The notes below the pieces were generated by a model. The model ran no database searches. It was not told where the DNA came from and was given only the letters and a program-made list of their open reading frames with translations. A stretch of 64,000 nucleotides of DNA from CAYXDO01 sp964463485. Lineage in GTDB: Bacteria > Myxococcota > Kuafuiibacteriia > Kuafuiibacteriales > Kuafuiibacteriaceae. The position numbers were made by a program, and so were the translations under genes. Positions 1 through 8,084 of this stretch are shown piece by piece. The stretch spans positions 1 through 64,000 of the forward strand of contig CAYXDO010000022.1 in NCBI GenBank assembly GCA_964463485.1. The letters run 5' to 3'. Position 1 is the stretch's first letter. The number at the start of each line of letters is the position of its first letter.

Positions 1-18
1 CGGCTCTGCGAGGACTTC

Positions 19-54
19 GTGCCCGTGCCCGTGCCCGTGCCCGTGCCCGTGCCC
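19..54 (-). repeat. (GTGCCC)6 tract; GGGCAC G-quadruplex motif on the minus strand
   Basis: Six perfect tandem GTGCCC units are visible. The minus strand reads (GGGCAC)6, which fits the canonical G-quadruplex pattern of G3 runs with 3-nt loops. The tract starts 46 nt beyond the stop codon of the minus-strand lipoprotein gene at 100-1467, so it would lie in that transcript's 3' tail. Related tracts occur near 19.8, 43.9, 47.6 and 54.2 kb. Confidence 0.9.
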
Positions 55-99
55 GATCCTAGTCCTGCCTCACGATCCCATTCAGCACCGCTCCCGTCC

Positions 100-1467
100 C
101 TATTCCAACCGAACGAATTCGAACACCGTCTCTTCGACGCTGGCCGGCTTGTCGGCACCCACGAGGTATCCGTCCCCCAGTCGAAGAATAGCTCGACCGT
201 TGAGAAACGGTGTGCGCCAACGATCCGGGCAGAACGACCCTTTCTCGAAGCTGTACTTTCCGATCTCCCCGAACGAGCCCGCGAACAAGAATCCACCCGG
301 AATCCCGATCAAATCCAGAATACTGAGTCCCAGCCCGAGGTCGGGCGCTTCTCCGAGGTCCCGAAATGAAATGGGTTCGCGAAGCGGATCGGCCGAGTAG
401 AAAACACGGACCCCCGCCGTCGCGACGAGCCCGAACGATGGATCTCGGACCACCGAGCTTACGCCAATTTCGTTCCCTGGAAGCGTCACGTCGCGCCAGC
501 GGCCGTCTCGGAGGAGGTGCAGTTGCGCGGCGCTCGCGGACCCAACGAGCGCCTCACCTGGACCGATCCGCACGATCGCCTGCTGGTCTTGGTTGTAGGG
601 GTTGATTTCGTCCCGACGAAGCTCCTCGAGCGTTTGCCCATCGAATCGGTAGCTCGTGCCCTGAACAGAGAGAAAAAAGACCTCGAGCTCCGCGTCCTCA
701 CTCGATCCATCGGCCCAACGCAGCGCCTCGGGTGGGTCCGTCTGTGCGATGGGTTCTGCGGAGATGGAGGAAGTGCCAACGACCCCTCTCCACACTCGGC
801 CTCGCGCTCCGCCAAAATAGACTCCATCGCCGGTGACGAACGCGGACCGTGGGTACTCATCCGGCACTGGCCAGTCGAGCTCCGTGAGCTCGAGGCTCCC
901 GCTCAGAGCGAACACATGCTCGTCGTTTCGTCCAGGCGTCCCTCGTGCAAGCGGGGGTTCGGTCGCGAAGAGAGCTCGCCCGTCGTCGAGGTTCACGAGG
1001 AATGCCACGTTCCCCGTCGCCGGGAGGGGAACGGTCAGCTCGACCGGTTTGGCGCAGAATTTCCGGTCGGGAACGCGGAAACTCGCGAGCGGCTGCGGCA
1101 CATCCGGCCGAGGCAGGAACTCCGCATCTTCGACGCTCGACTCATGAGTCTCGATGGGTATCGGCAACGGGCTGGAGAACGGGTCATCTTCGCTGATGAC
1201 GAATCCCGGGGCGACGAACCCGAGCTCCAGGAGGCTCTCTCTGAAAAAAAGGAGGAAAATCTGCGCATCGCTGGGGTCGGTTGTCGCAAAGGAGACTCGG
1301 TCGGAATTCCCGAGGTCACTGACCGCCACTTCGAGCCGACCAGGGCTCACGAGCGCGGTGAGCATAGTTTGGGCATTCTCGGGGCTCGGCGGAAGCTCCA
1401 GCCAGCGGACATCGCGGTCGGAGCAAGCCGCGGAGGCGAGCGCCATCCAAAAGACCAGGCGGCTCAC
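100..1467 (-). CDS. Secreted lipoprotein, propeller-like, paralogue family A (455 aa)
   Basis: Predicted lipoprotein exported to the cell envelope; function unknown. The GTG at 1467 is chosen because a compact signal peptide with lipobox ASAAC (Cys15) starts there, although the frame stays open for 75 further codons upstream. The mature protein is rich in short strand-like segments such as YFGGARGRVWRG and ends with a GGFLF segment followed by a CP dipeptide and about 40 residues. The lipoproteins at 42417-43805 and 61452-62810 share this length, the lipobox and this C-terminal pattern, so I treat the three as one paralogous family. A beta-propeller fold is inference. The gene is divergent from the sensor kinase at 1683. 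Confidence 0.75.
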   Translation of the reverse strand: MSRLVFWMALASAACSDRDVRWLELPPSPENAQTMLTALVSPGRLEVAVSDLGNSDRVSFATTDPSDAQIFLLFFRESLLELGFVAPGFVISEDDPFSSPLPIPIETHESSVEDAEFLPRPDVPQPLASFRVPDRKFCAKPVELTVPLPATGNVAFLVNLDDGRALFATEPPLARGTPGRNDEHVFALSGSLELTELDWPVPDEYPRSAFVTGDGVYFGGARGRVWRGVVGTSSISAEPIAQTDPPEALRWADGSSEDAELEVFFLSVQGTSYRFDGQTLEELRRDEINPYNQDQQAIVRIGPGEALVGSASAAQLHLLRDGRWRDVTLPGNEIGVSSVVRDPSFGLVATAGVRVFYSADPLREPISFRDLGEAPDLGLGLSILDLIGIPGGFLFAGSFGEIGKYSFEKGSFCPDRWRTPFLNGRAILRLGDGYLVGADKPASVEETVFEFVRLE

Positions 1468-1645
1468 GGCAGAAGGCTCACGGCAAAAGCATGAGGGAGC
1501 CGAAGGCGCTCTGCAAGCCGTGCCAACTCGAGCCTTCGACCGGCATGAACGAGCGCGCCGGGCGTCGGGGGCAGAGCTGCACCTGGCGGTGGTCTCCCAC
1601 GAGGCTGGTGAACCGCGCGAGCTTTCACGAATTCCTGACACGGCC

Positions 1646-1676
1646 TTGACGATCCCCGCGCCGCATCCGCTACCGT
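1646..1676 (+). promoter_or_regulatory. Promoter of the kinase/regulator operon, leaderless type
   Basis: TTGACG (1646-1651) and TACCGT (1671-1676) form -35/-10 boxes with a 19-nt spacer. The -10 box is followed by exactly 6 nt and then the GTG start at 1683, so the transcript probably begins at or next to the start codon. No Shine-Dalgarno sequence precedes this start. Confidence 0.5.
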
Positions 1677-1682
1677 GGGGGC

Positions 1683-3200
1683 GTGCGGCCATGGCCGGAG
1701 ATCGCGCTCGGTTTCCTCGTTGCGAGTGCCGCGACGGCCGCCGTGGCCTTCGGCAAGTCGGGCCTCGACCGCGCGCTCGGCGGTCCCAGAAACGCCGAGG
1801 AAGCCGACCTGTGGGTCAGCGATTTCGTACGCTCCCATCCGTCCGAATTCACCTTCTCGCTCTCCGACCTCCCCTCGTGGCGCACCGATCCGCTGCTCGT
1901 CGATACTGCCGGCTCATACCCAGACTCCCTGCAGTACTGCGACGCGGAGGCATTCTCAGACTGGGAAGGTCACGCCCAAAGCAAAGGGCGAGTCTGGTTC
2001 GAAGCCACTCGCGACCCGCTCGGGAGCCTTCCGGAGTCTTTCTTCGTTCGCCCTCCCTTCCTCCACTTGTCAGGGCGCTCTTATGTGGCCCTAGCCCTCG
2101 AACGATATCCCGACAGATTCGGCACCCGCGCGTGGGTCGAGGCGCACGCTCGATACCTACACGCCTCCGAGCTCTCCGTGGCTTTGCCGTTCGAACCGAC
2201 CTGGTCCGCCGCCGAGTCTTTCGTGGCCGGACTGTCGTCGTCCGAGTTGGATCAACTCCTCGACCGCCCGAGCTCCCTGCTCACCGGACGTGCGTTCCTC
2301 TCCGGAGTCACTTCCGAAGAGCCTGGAGCCCCCCCTCGCTACGGAGTCCACCCTCGCGACGACTGGGATAGCTTCATGGACGGGAAGTCAGCCCGGACGT
2401 CTCCTACTCATCCGGGAGACGCGTGCGTGACCCGCACGGATTCGATCTGCTGGCGGCAGGACGTCGACGGCGCCGAGAGTCGCATTCGATCGTCGCTCGC
2501 GCTCGCGCTCGTGTCCATCGTCTCGCTCGTGGCGCTCCTCAGCCTTCGTCGGGGTCGCCTGCTTCGGGACGAAAACGAAACCCGCCGCTTCATTCTCCAG
2601 ACGTTGACTCACGAGCTTCGCACGCCGGTGGCGAGTCTGCGTCTCTCGCTCGAGGCCTTGAGGAGCGGCTTCGATCGCCTCCCTGAGGACGCGCAGGGCG
2701 CGTTCCTTCGGATGTGTGAGGATCTGCAGCGCCTGCGCAGGCTCACCGACGCGAGCACTCAGTACTTGCGCGCCAAAGACAGTCGCACCGTGGCCTTCGA
2801 ACCCACCGACGTACCCTCGCTGCACGACTTGATCGAGGGCGTGCTCGAAACTCACCCACAACCCATCGCGCTCGAAGGCGACGCGCGGCTCCGCTGCGAC
2901 CCGTACTGGGTCGCGGTGTGTGCAGACAACCTCGTTCGAAACGCTCTCTGCCACGGACGTCCACCGGTGTCCGTCACCTGCGTCGGGAGCGACGACGGCG
3001 CAACCATCGTCGTCGCGGACGGCGGCGAAATGAAGCTGACGCCGGAGGCGATGAGAATGCCCTTCACCAAAGGGGAAGGAAGCGCCGGGTTGGGCCTGGG
3101 CCTCAGTGTGGTCTCGCGGCTCGTCGAGGAGATGGGCGGCCGGCTCGAGATCGATCGCGAGCCGAGCCGCGTCGCCCTCCACCTTCCGCACTTGCCATGA
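1683..3200 (+). CDS. Membrane sensor histidine kinase with large extracytoplasmic domain (505 aa)
   Basis: Sensor kinase that should phosphorylate the adjacent OmpR-type regulator. TM1 is near residues 8-24 and TM2 near 270-289 (SLALALVSIVSLVALLSL). Between them lies an extracytoplasmic domain of about 240 residues with Cys86, Cys248 and Cys256. The HisKA motif is THELRTP with phospho-acceptor His310. The ATPase has an N-box (DNLVRNALCHG) and a G2-type loop (GLGLGLSVV), but the usual DNG motif reads ADGGE. The topology recalls kinases with a DUF3404/VxrA-type sensor domain; that comparison is tentative. The stop overlaps the regulator start as ATGA. Signal unknown; the DsbA-like lipoprotein downstream and the periplasmic cysteines hint at envelope redox or folding stress. 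Confidence 0.9.
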   Translation: MRPWPEIALGFLVASAATAAVAFGKSGLDRALGGPRNAEEADLWVSDFVRSHPSEFTFSLSDLPSWRTDPLLVDTAGSYPDSLQYCDAEAFSDWEGHAQSKGRVWFEATRDPLGSLPESFFVRPPFLHLSGRSYVALALERYPDRFGTRAWVEAHARYLHASELSVALPFEPTWSAAESFVAGLSSSELDQLLDRPSSLLTGRAFLSGVTSEEPGAPPRYGVHPRDDWDSFMDGKSARTSPTHPGDACVTRTDSICWRQDVDGAESRIRSSLALALVSIVSLVALLSLRRGRLLRDENETRRFILQTLTHELRTPVASLRLSLEALRSGFDRLPEDAQGAFLRMCEDLQRLRRLTDASTQYLRAKDSRTVAFEPTDVPSLHDLIEGVLETHPQPIALEGDARLRCDPYWVAVCADNLVRNALCHGRPPVSVTCVGSDDGATIVVADGGEMKLTPEAMRMPFTKGEGSAGLGLGLSVVSRLVEEMGGRLEIDREPSRVALHLPHLP

Positions 3201-3865
3201 AAAAGCTGCTGCTGGTCGAGGACGACAGGAACCTCGCAGACTCACTCCGTGCCTTTTTGGGAATCGAGGGCTACGACGTGGTGTGGGCGAGCTCCCTCGG
3301 GGAAGCGCGGCGCGCTCTCGATCCCTCGATAGAGTTGATCGTGTTGGATTGGACTCTCCCCGACGGTCCCGGGATAGACTTGTTGAGGGAGCTTCCGGCG
3401 CGGAGCTTGACCGCACCCGTGGTGATGCTCACCGCACGTGCCGAGTTGCTGGACAAGATCCTGGGCCTCGAGCTCGGCGCGAACGACTACATCGTCAAGC
3501 CCTTCGAACCCCGGGAGCTCCTCGCTCGACTTCGCGTTCAACACCGTTTGGCTGAACCCAAATCGAGACCCACCCCGCTTCAAAACCTCGAGGTGGCCGA
3601 CATCGCGATGTCGCCGATCACGCGCGAGGTCAGGTTTCGTGGCGCGCTCGTTTCATTGACCCGACAAGAGTACTCACTCCTCGAAGTCCTCATGAACAAC
3701 CCGAATCGAGTGTTCTCGAGAACCGAGCTGCTCGAGCAGGCGTGGGGCTACGAGAGTTATCCGACGACCCGCACCGTCGATACGCACATCGTCCAGCTCC
3801 GCCAGAAGCTCGATCCGACCTTGTTCGAGACCGTCCGCGGGATCGGCTACCGCCTCAAAGTTTGA
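3197..3865 (+). CDS. OmpR/PhoB-family response regulator (222 aa)
   Basis: DNA-binding response regulator paired with the kinase at 1683-3200. The receiver has the acidic pair Asp9/Asp10, phospho-acceptor Asp51 (LDWTLPDG) and conserved Lys101 (IVKPF). A winged-helix output domain follows, with TRTVDTHIVQLRQKL and the terminal GIGYRL typical of the OmpR family. The ATG lies inside the kinase stop (ATGA overlap), indicating translational coupling. Target genes are unknown; the thioredoxin-fold lipoprotein 73 bp downstream may be co-transcribed. Confidence 0.95.
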   Translation: MKKLLLVEDDRNLADSLRAFLGIEGYDVVWASSLGEARRALDPSIELIVLDWTLPDGPGIDLLRELPARSLTAPVVMLTARAELLDKILGLELGANDYIVKPFEPRELLARLRVQHRLAEPKSRPTPLQNLEVADIAMSPITREVRFRGALVSLTRQEYSLLEVLMNNPNRVFSRTELLEQAWGYESYPTTRTVDTHIVQLRQKLDPTLFETVRGIGYRLKV

Positions 3866-3937
3866 CCCTTCGAGATTTTGCGAAACGCTCACGAGCCCCT
3901 GACAACCGAAGCCGTCCGCCGTGGCATTGATTCGAAC

Positions 3938-4666
3938 ATGTCGATGCACAAACCACCCATCCTCCAGACCATCCTTCCGCTCCTCGCGCTGGCGACCGCC
4001 TGCGACGTCGAGAAACGCGCGGTCGCGGGCACCGAGACGCGCGCGCTCGAGAAAACGACGACGGCTCCCGCCAGCAACGTGGAAGAGCTCTCCTTCGAAG
4101 GCCCCGAGCACGCGCCCGTGACCATCATCGTCGCGCTCGACTATCAGTGCCCGTATTGCCGCCGCCAGGAAGAGACCCTCGAGCGACTGCGGGCCACCTT
4201 TCCCCGCGAGGTCAGAGTCGCCGTGCGACACCTGCCGCTACCCTTCCACGCGCACGCCCGTGAAGCTGCCCTCGCCCTCGAAGCGGCGAGAGAGCAAGGT
4301 CGCTTCCGTGAAATGTCCAGCCTCTTGATGAATCGCCAGGGCGAAATCTCCCCTGAGAAGCTCGGCCCGTGGGCCGCCGAGCTCGGACTCGACCTGCCGC
4401 GCTTCGAAGCGGATCGACGCTCGAAAGAGCTCGCCGCGCGCGTCGACGGCCACATCCAGGCCGCGAAGGACGCCGGCGCGAAAGGCACGCCCTCCACGTG
4501 GATCAACGGCAAGCTGATTGTCGGAGCGCGACCATACGCTGAGTTCGAGCGCGCCCTCCACGAAGCGCTCGGCCGTCCCGTACCCATCAGGGACGACGAC
4601 CCCAAAGCGGAGCCGAGCCGAGGGTGCATCCCGGGTGACGTGGAATGTAAGCCGGAGGGCTGCTGA
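3938..4666 (+). CDS. DsbA-like thioredoxin-fold lipoprotein (242 aa)
   Basis: Periplasmic, membrane-anchored thiol-disulfide oxidoreductase of the DsbA family, inferred to oxidise or reduce disulfides in exported proteins. The start gives a signal peptide with lipobox ATAC (Cys22); an earlier in-frame start 60 nt upstream would put 20 non-signal residues in front. The catalytic CXXC is CPYC (Cys71, Cys74) in VALDYQCPYCRRQEE, and a cis-Pro loop is seen at KGTPSTWING. The C-terminus carries three extra cysteines (RGCIPGDVECKPEGC), not typical of DsbA and possibly a second disulfide. It follows the two-component pair in the same direction. Confidence 0.88.
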   Translation: MSMHKPPILQTILPLLALATACDVEKRAVAGTETRALEKTTTAPASNVEELSFEGPEHAPVTIIVALDYQCPYCRRQEETLERLRATFPREVRVAVRHLPLPFHAHAREAALALEAAREQGRFREMSSLLMNRQGEISPEKLGPWAAELGLDLPRFEADRRSKELAARVDGHIQAAKDAGAKGTPSTWINGKLIVGARPYAEFERALHEALGRPVPIRDDDPKAEPSRGCIPGDVECKPEGC

Positions 4667-4677
4667 GTCTCTCGAAA

Positions 4678-5124
4678 TTGCGCGCCCGAGTGCATGACCT
4701 GCGCGAGTCGTCCGCCGATCGCCCCGTCCTGGCCATGGCGGCGTACGTGCGGCTCGCAGACGGCCGCCACACGGGCCTCGAATTCACCACGACCAGCAGC
4801 GCAGTCACCTGCGAGCCCACCCGAACCGGATTCGGAACCGACACCGTCACCGTCGAGGTGTTTCTCGGCGAGGCGAGCCTCGGAGACGCCACGGCCAAAG
4901 TCAGCGTCATGGATCTGACCGCGAGTATCGTGCCCCGAAAAGTCTCGATCTTTCCCCACGAGTCGATTGGGTTGACCGCAAAGCTCGAAGATACCGCCCC
5001 TCCCGGACCCTACAAGTACCGATGGCGGACCGCCGTGGGAGTTGATGGATTGGATGGCCCGGAGGTTCAAAGGAATGATCGTCGAGTCCACGGTGAAATA
5101 TCCGTGAATCGTGTTACTCGGTAA
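4678..5124 (+). pseudogene. Internal fragment of an Ig-like secreted protein gene
   Basis: From about 4678 to 5036 the frame shows strongly coding-like third-position GC and an Ig-like pattern (TVTVEVFLGEASLGDATAKV, then IVPRKVSIFPHESIGLTAKL and YKYRWRT). There is no signal peptide or convincing start, and the coding character stops abruptly after YRWRTA, where the DNA becomes AT-richer. I read this as a gene truncated at both ends and joined to unrelated sequence. It is not expected to make a functional protein. Confidence 0.45.
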
Positions 5125-5202
5125 ACGGAAACTCACCACACTCATACGGGTGCATCGGGCAGACTCGACCTGCGTACTTAGGGGCGATGGACGAAAGAAT
5201 TG

Positions 5203-5236
5203 TGCGCTAGGATCAAATACTTGTTGACCTAGCGCA
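5203..5236. promoter_or_regulatory. Perfect 9-bp inverted repeat upstream of the lectin-like lipoprotein gene
   Basis: TGCGCTAGG (5203-5211) is mirrored exactly by CCTAGCGCA (5228-5236) around an AT-rich 16-nt centre that contains TTGTTGAC. It lies 23 nt upstream of the ATG at 5259, with a GAGG ribosome-binding site in between. The spacing and promoter-proximal position suit an operator for a dimeric regulator; there is no T-run to support a terminator. Confidence 0.45.
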
Positions 5237-5258
5237 GAGTCTAGCCGACGAGGCCCGG

Positions 5259-8084
5259 ATGACGTCACACGCTCGGCTCTTCTTCGCCGCTGCTCTCGTT
5301 CCCGTTTGGGCCCTTGGTTGCGAAGGGCTCGAGTGCGGTCCCGGTACGGCGGAGAAGGACGGGTTGTGCACGGCCGATCAGACCGTACCCCTACCGGAAG
5401 TACTGCGCCCCAAGGCTTCGGCGGTTCGGCTTCGCTCGGTGGGCTTCACGGCCGCCACCGCCCGGGTGCTGCATCCGCTGAAAATCGACGCGCAGCTCGA
5501 GCTCGAGGGCGAGAGATTGACGGCTGATCTGTTGTTCTCGCTGTTCAACGCGGACGGATCCAAGGGGTGCGTGCTTGGGGTCGAGCGAGTGGAGCACAGC
5601 GGGGGCGACGCGCCTGTCACGCACCGGGTGACCAGCCGACTCACCGTACAGCCATCCTGCGAAGACCTCGCCGGGAGCTCCGCTCGAGTCGTGGTGTCGT
5701 TCGATCCGTTTCAGGCGATCGATGTCGCCGGCCGAGCCAGGGTCGATACCGCGGCTCTTCCTGACGTCAACGCGCTCGTCAAGACCTTCGAGCTCCCAAC
5801 CACCGACTGCCCGAGCTGCGCCAACACGATTCCGGTCGAATCATCCCCGGGACGGGATGTGGAGCTCTCGGTACTCTCCCTCGACCGGGCCGCGTCCGTA
5901 TTGGAGATCCCCATCGACGGTAGACTCGCGGTCACTCGAGCCCAGTTGCAGGCCGACCACCCGGAGCTGCCGCCGGAAGCGTTTCCTGACGCCGACATCC
6001 CAGCGGTCTCGCCCCCCCACTCGACCTTGCCGAGCTTCACCGCGGCGGCGACCTACCGAGTCTACGGTTTGGGCGCGGAAGATGAGTTGGACGACGGCGA
6101 CCTCCAGCTCGTTTTTAGGATCAGGCCCCTGGCGAGGGGAATCGGGTCGGAGACCGTGCCGCCCGAGAAGGCGGACTGGCTCCCGCTCTATACCCAGATC
6201 GAGACCGAAGGTCGGGCTGGCGAAGAGCCCACCGTCGAGGAGCTCCTCGAGCAGTACTTGGAGAAGCTCGTGGGTCCCCACGAGGCCACCAAGAGCTCAC
6301 CCCTCTTCGTTCGAAGAGAGACCTTCGACGAAATCGTCAAAGGTGCCTGGCAAAACGTCACCGAGTTCGAAATCCAGGGTTGCGTGAATCCGCAGTTCGT
6401 CGAGGCGCCGGGGGCCGAAGGCAACAACTGCGCTTCGGTCCCCGCGATCCTGCTCCGCCGCACCCGGACGCCCGACGAGATCACGGGCGTAGCCGGAACC
6501 AGCACGAGCGCGCTTCCCAACGGCACCGTAGGCGTCCGTGAGGTGAAGCGAGAGAGCCACCCACTCATGGTGGGCGTCTTCGGGCCCCTCGGTCCGAGCG
6601 TCAACTTCGAACAATATTTCGGGATCTCGACTGGGCAAGAGAGCGAGAACGTCTTCGGAAGACGACTCCAACGGACGAACACCGTCGGCGCCGCGTTCAT
6701 GGCGACTCAGTTCTCCTTCGGCCTCACTCTCGACCTCGGTCCATCAGGCGGACCGTGGCAGCTCAACGTCCTCTCCTTCGTGCTCGATCAATTCGACTAC
6801 CGCGAGGACATCGAAATCGAACGAACGCATGCCAGCGGTAACGGAGACAGTTGGGACTATCGAATGAGAGTGTTTGGCATCTCGATGGCTCCCGAGTGGT
6901 CGCAGGGCTATCCGATCGACCACGGCACCTTCGAGGCGGAGGCCGACGACCTGTTCCTAGAACTCGTTTCGATCAGCAACGCGTTCTCTCAGACTCCGCC
7001 TAGAGTCGTAACCATCCCGCCGTCGCTCGAGATTTCGATCGACGTCCCTCTGCCTTATGTCTCGGTCGATCTCGAAATCGCCTCCGCAGGCATTTTTGCC
7101 CGCGGAACGATCGGCCTGGACCCCAGTCGATCCCAGATCGGCAAGGAGGGTCAGTCGGCGGACACCTTCCAACCCAACCCTTGTGCGGGCTCGGTGATCG
7201 GGCGGCGCAACGGCCGGTGCGCGGACGCCATCCCGAATCCTGACGGCCCGGTCAATTTGGACGATGCGAACACGGTCTGCCGCTCCCTGGGCGGCCGCCT
7301 CGCGACGGCGCGGGGTTTGGAAGACTATGGTGTCCAAACAGCCGCTGACTTCACGAATCTAGTCATCCCACAACTTGCGGGCACGAGCGCATGGCTTGGG
7401 TACAGCGCGATCAATCGGAGCGAGCTCTGTTACCCTTCCGGGAGGACCGTCCCAGCTCCAACCGATCCAGGCATGTGGAGAGACTTCGAGCTGCGGAACG
7501 TGTGTGATGATCGGCCCCGGCCTGTCTCGAACCTGGTGTGGGCGGCCAACGAGCCTCGACCGGGGACCTCGGTCTCCAACCCTCGCGTCGCCACCACCGG
7601 CCCTGCCTGGCCCTCGTGGCCGAAAACAGAGGCCTGCGTCTCCAATGGGTTCGTGCGGGCGGTCGCCAGAGACGTGCTCCTCGATCGCCAAGTTTGCATC
7701 GAAGTTCCCGACGGTCAGCGCCACGTCGTGAAGATGACCTCCGAAATGCGTCCACGCATCGCGCTTGGTCTGTCTGCACAGGCCTCGATCGGCGCGGGTT
7801 GCAATCTCGGTTCGATCGACCTTTCGGTCAACCTCATCGACGTCGGGGTCGTAGTCTCCGACGAGCTCGAGGTGACTTACGTGCCGGACACGAAGCTCGT
7901 AGCGTCCAAGCTCACGACGGGCTCGAACATGGACATCCGAACCCTGTCGGGCTCGTTCGAGATCCTCGTCAAGCTCGCCTGTCTGTACTTGGTCAACTTC
8001 TCGCCGGGTTGGTCCGGTCTGCAGCTCTACGGAGAAGAGATCTCACCGCAGACGACGACGTTCAATTCCGTGACTCGTCCATGA
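5259..8084 (+). CDS. Large lipoprotein with C-type-lectin-like domain (941 aa)
   Basis: Surface or periplasmic lipoprotein; the signal peptide ends in lipobox ALGC (Cys21). Residues about 50-635 are strand-rich with no family I recognise. Residues about 640-815 look like a C-type-lectin-like fold: NPCAGS, then a helix with DDANTVCRSLGGRLATA, a TSAWLGYSA strand, WAANEPRPG and a final VCIEVPD with paired cysteines. The classical EPN calcium motif is not evident (WAANEP is the nearest), so sugar binding is uncertain. The stop overlaps the next gene as ATGA, so the two are co-translated. A CTLD in a lipoprotein suggests adhesion or prey/surface recognition (inference). Confidence 0.75.
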   Translation: MTSHARLFFAAALVPVWALGCEGLECGPGTAEKDGLCTADQTVPLPEVLRPKASAVRLRSVGFTAATARVLHPLKIDAQLELEGERLTADLLFSLFNADGSKGCVLGVERVEHSGGDAPVTHRVTSRLTVQPSCEDLAGSSARVVVSFDPFQAIDVAGRARVDTAALPDVNALVKTFELPTTDCPSCANTIPVESSPGRDVELSVLSLDRAASVLEIPIDGRLAVTRAQLQADHPELPPEAFPDADIPAVSPPHSTLPSFTAAATYRVYGLGAEDELDDGDLQLVFRIRPLARGIGSETVPPEKADWLPLYTQIETEGRAGEEPTVEELLEQYLEKLVGPHEATKSSPLFVRRETFDEIVKGAWQNVTEFEIQGCVNPQFVEAPGAEGNNCASVPAILLRRTRTPDEITGVAGTSTSALPNGTVGVREVKRESHPLMVGVFGPLGPSVNFEQYFGISTGQESENVFGRRLQRTNTVGAAFMATQFSFGLTLDLGPSGGPWQLNVLSFVLDQFDYREDIEIERTHASGNGDSWDYRMRVFGISMAPEWSQGYPIDHGTFEAEADDLFLELVSISNAFSQTPPRVVTIPPSLEISIDVPLPYVSVDLEIASAGIFARGTIGLDPSRSQIGKEGQSADTFQPNPCAGSVIGRRNGRCADAIPNPDGPVNLDDANTVCRSLGGRLATARGLEDYGVQTAADFTNLVIPQLAGTSAWLGYSAINRSELCYPSGRTVPAPTDPGMWRDFELRNVCDDRPRPVSNLVWAANEPRPGTSVSNPRVATTGPAWPSWPKTEACVSNGFVRAVARDVLLDRQVCIEVPDGQRHVVKMTSEMRPRIALGLSAQASIGAGCNLGSIDLSVNLIDVGVVVSDELEVTYVPDTKLVASKLTTGSNMDIRTLSGSFEILVKLACLYLVNFSPGWSGLQLYGEEISPQTTTFNSVTRP

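Noticed and set aside
19..369. Plus-strand frame starting in the GTGCCC repeat
   Set aside because: It translates the repeat as Pro-Val units and then the antisense of a lipoprotein gene.
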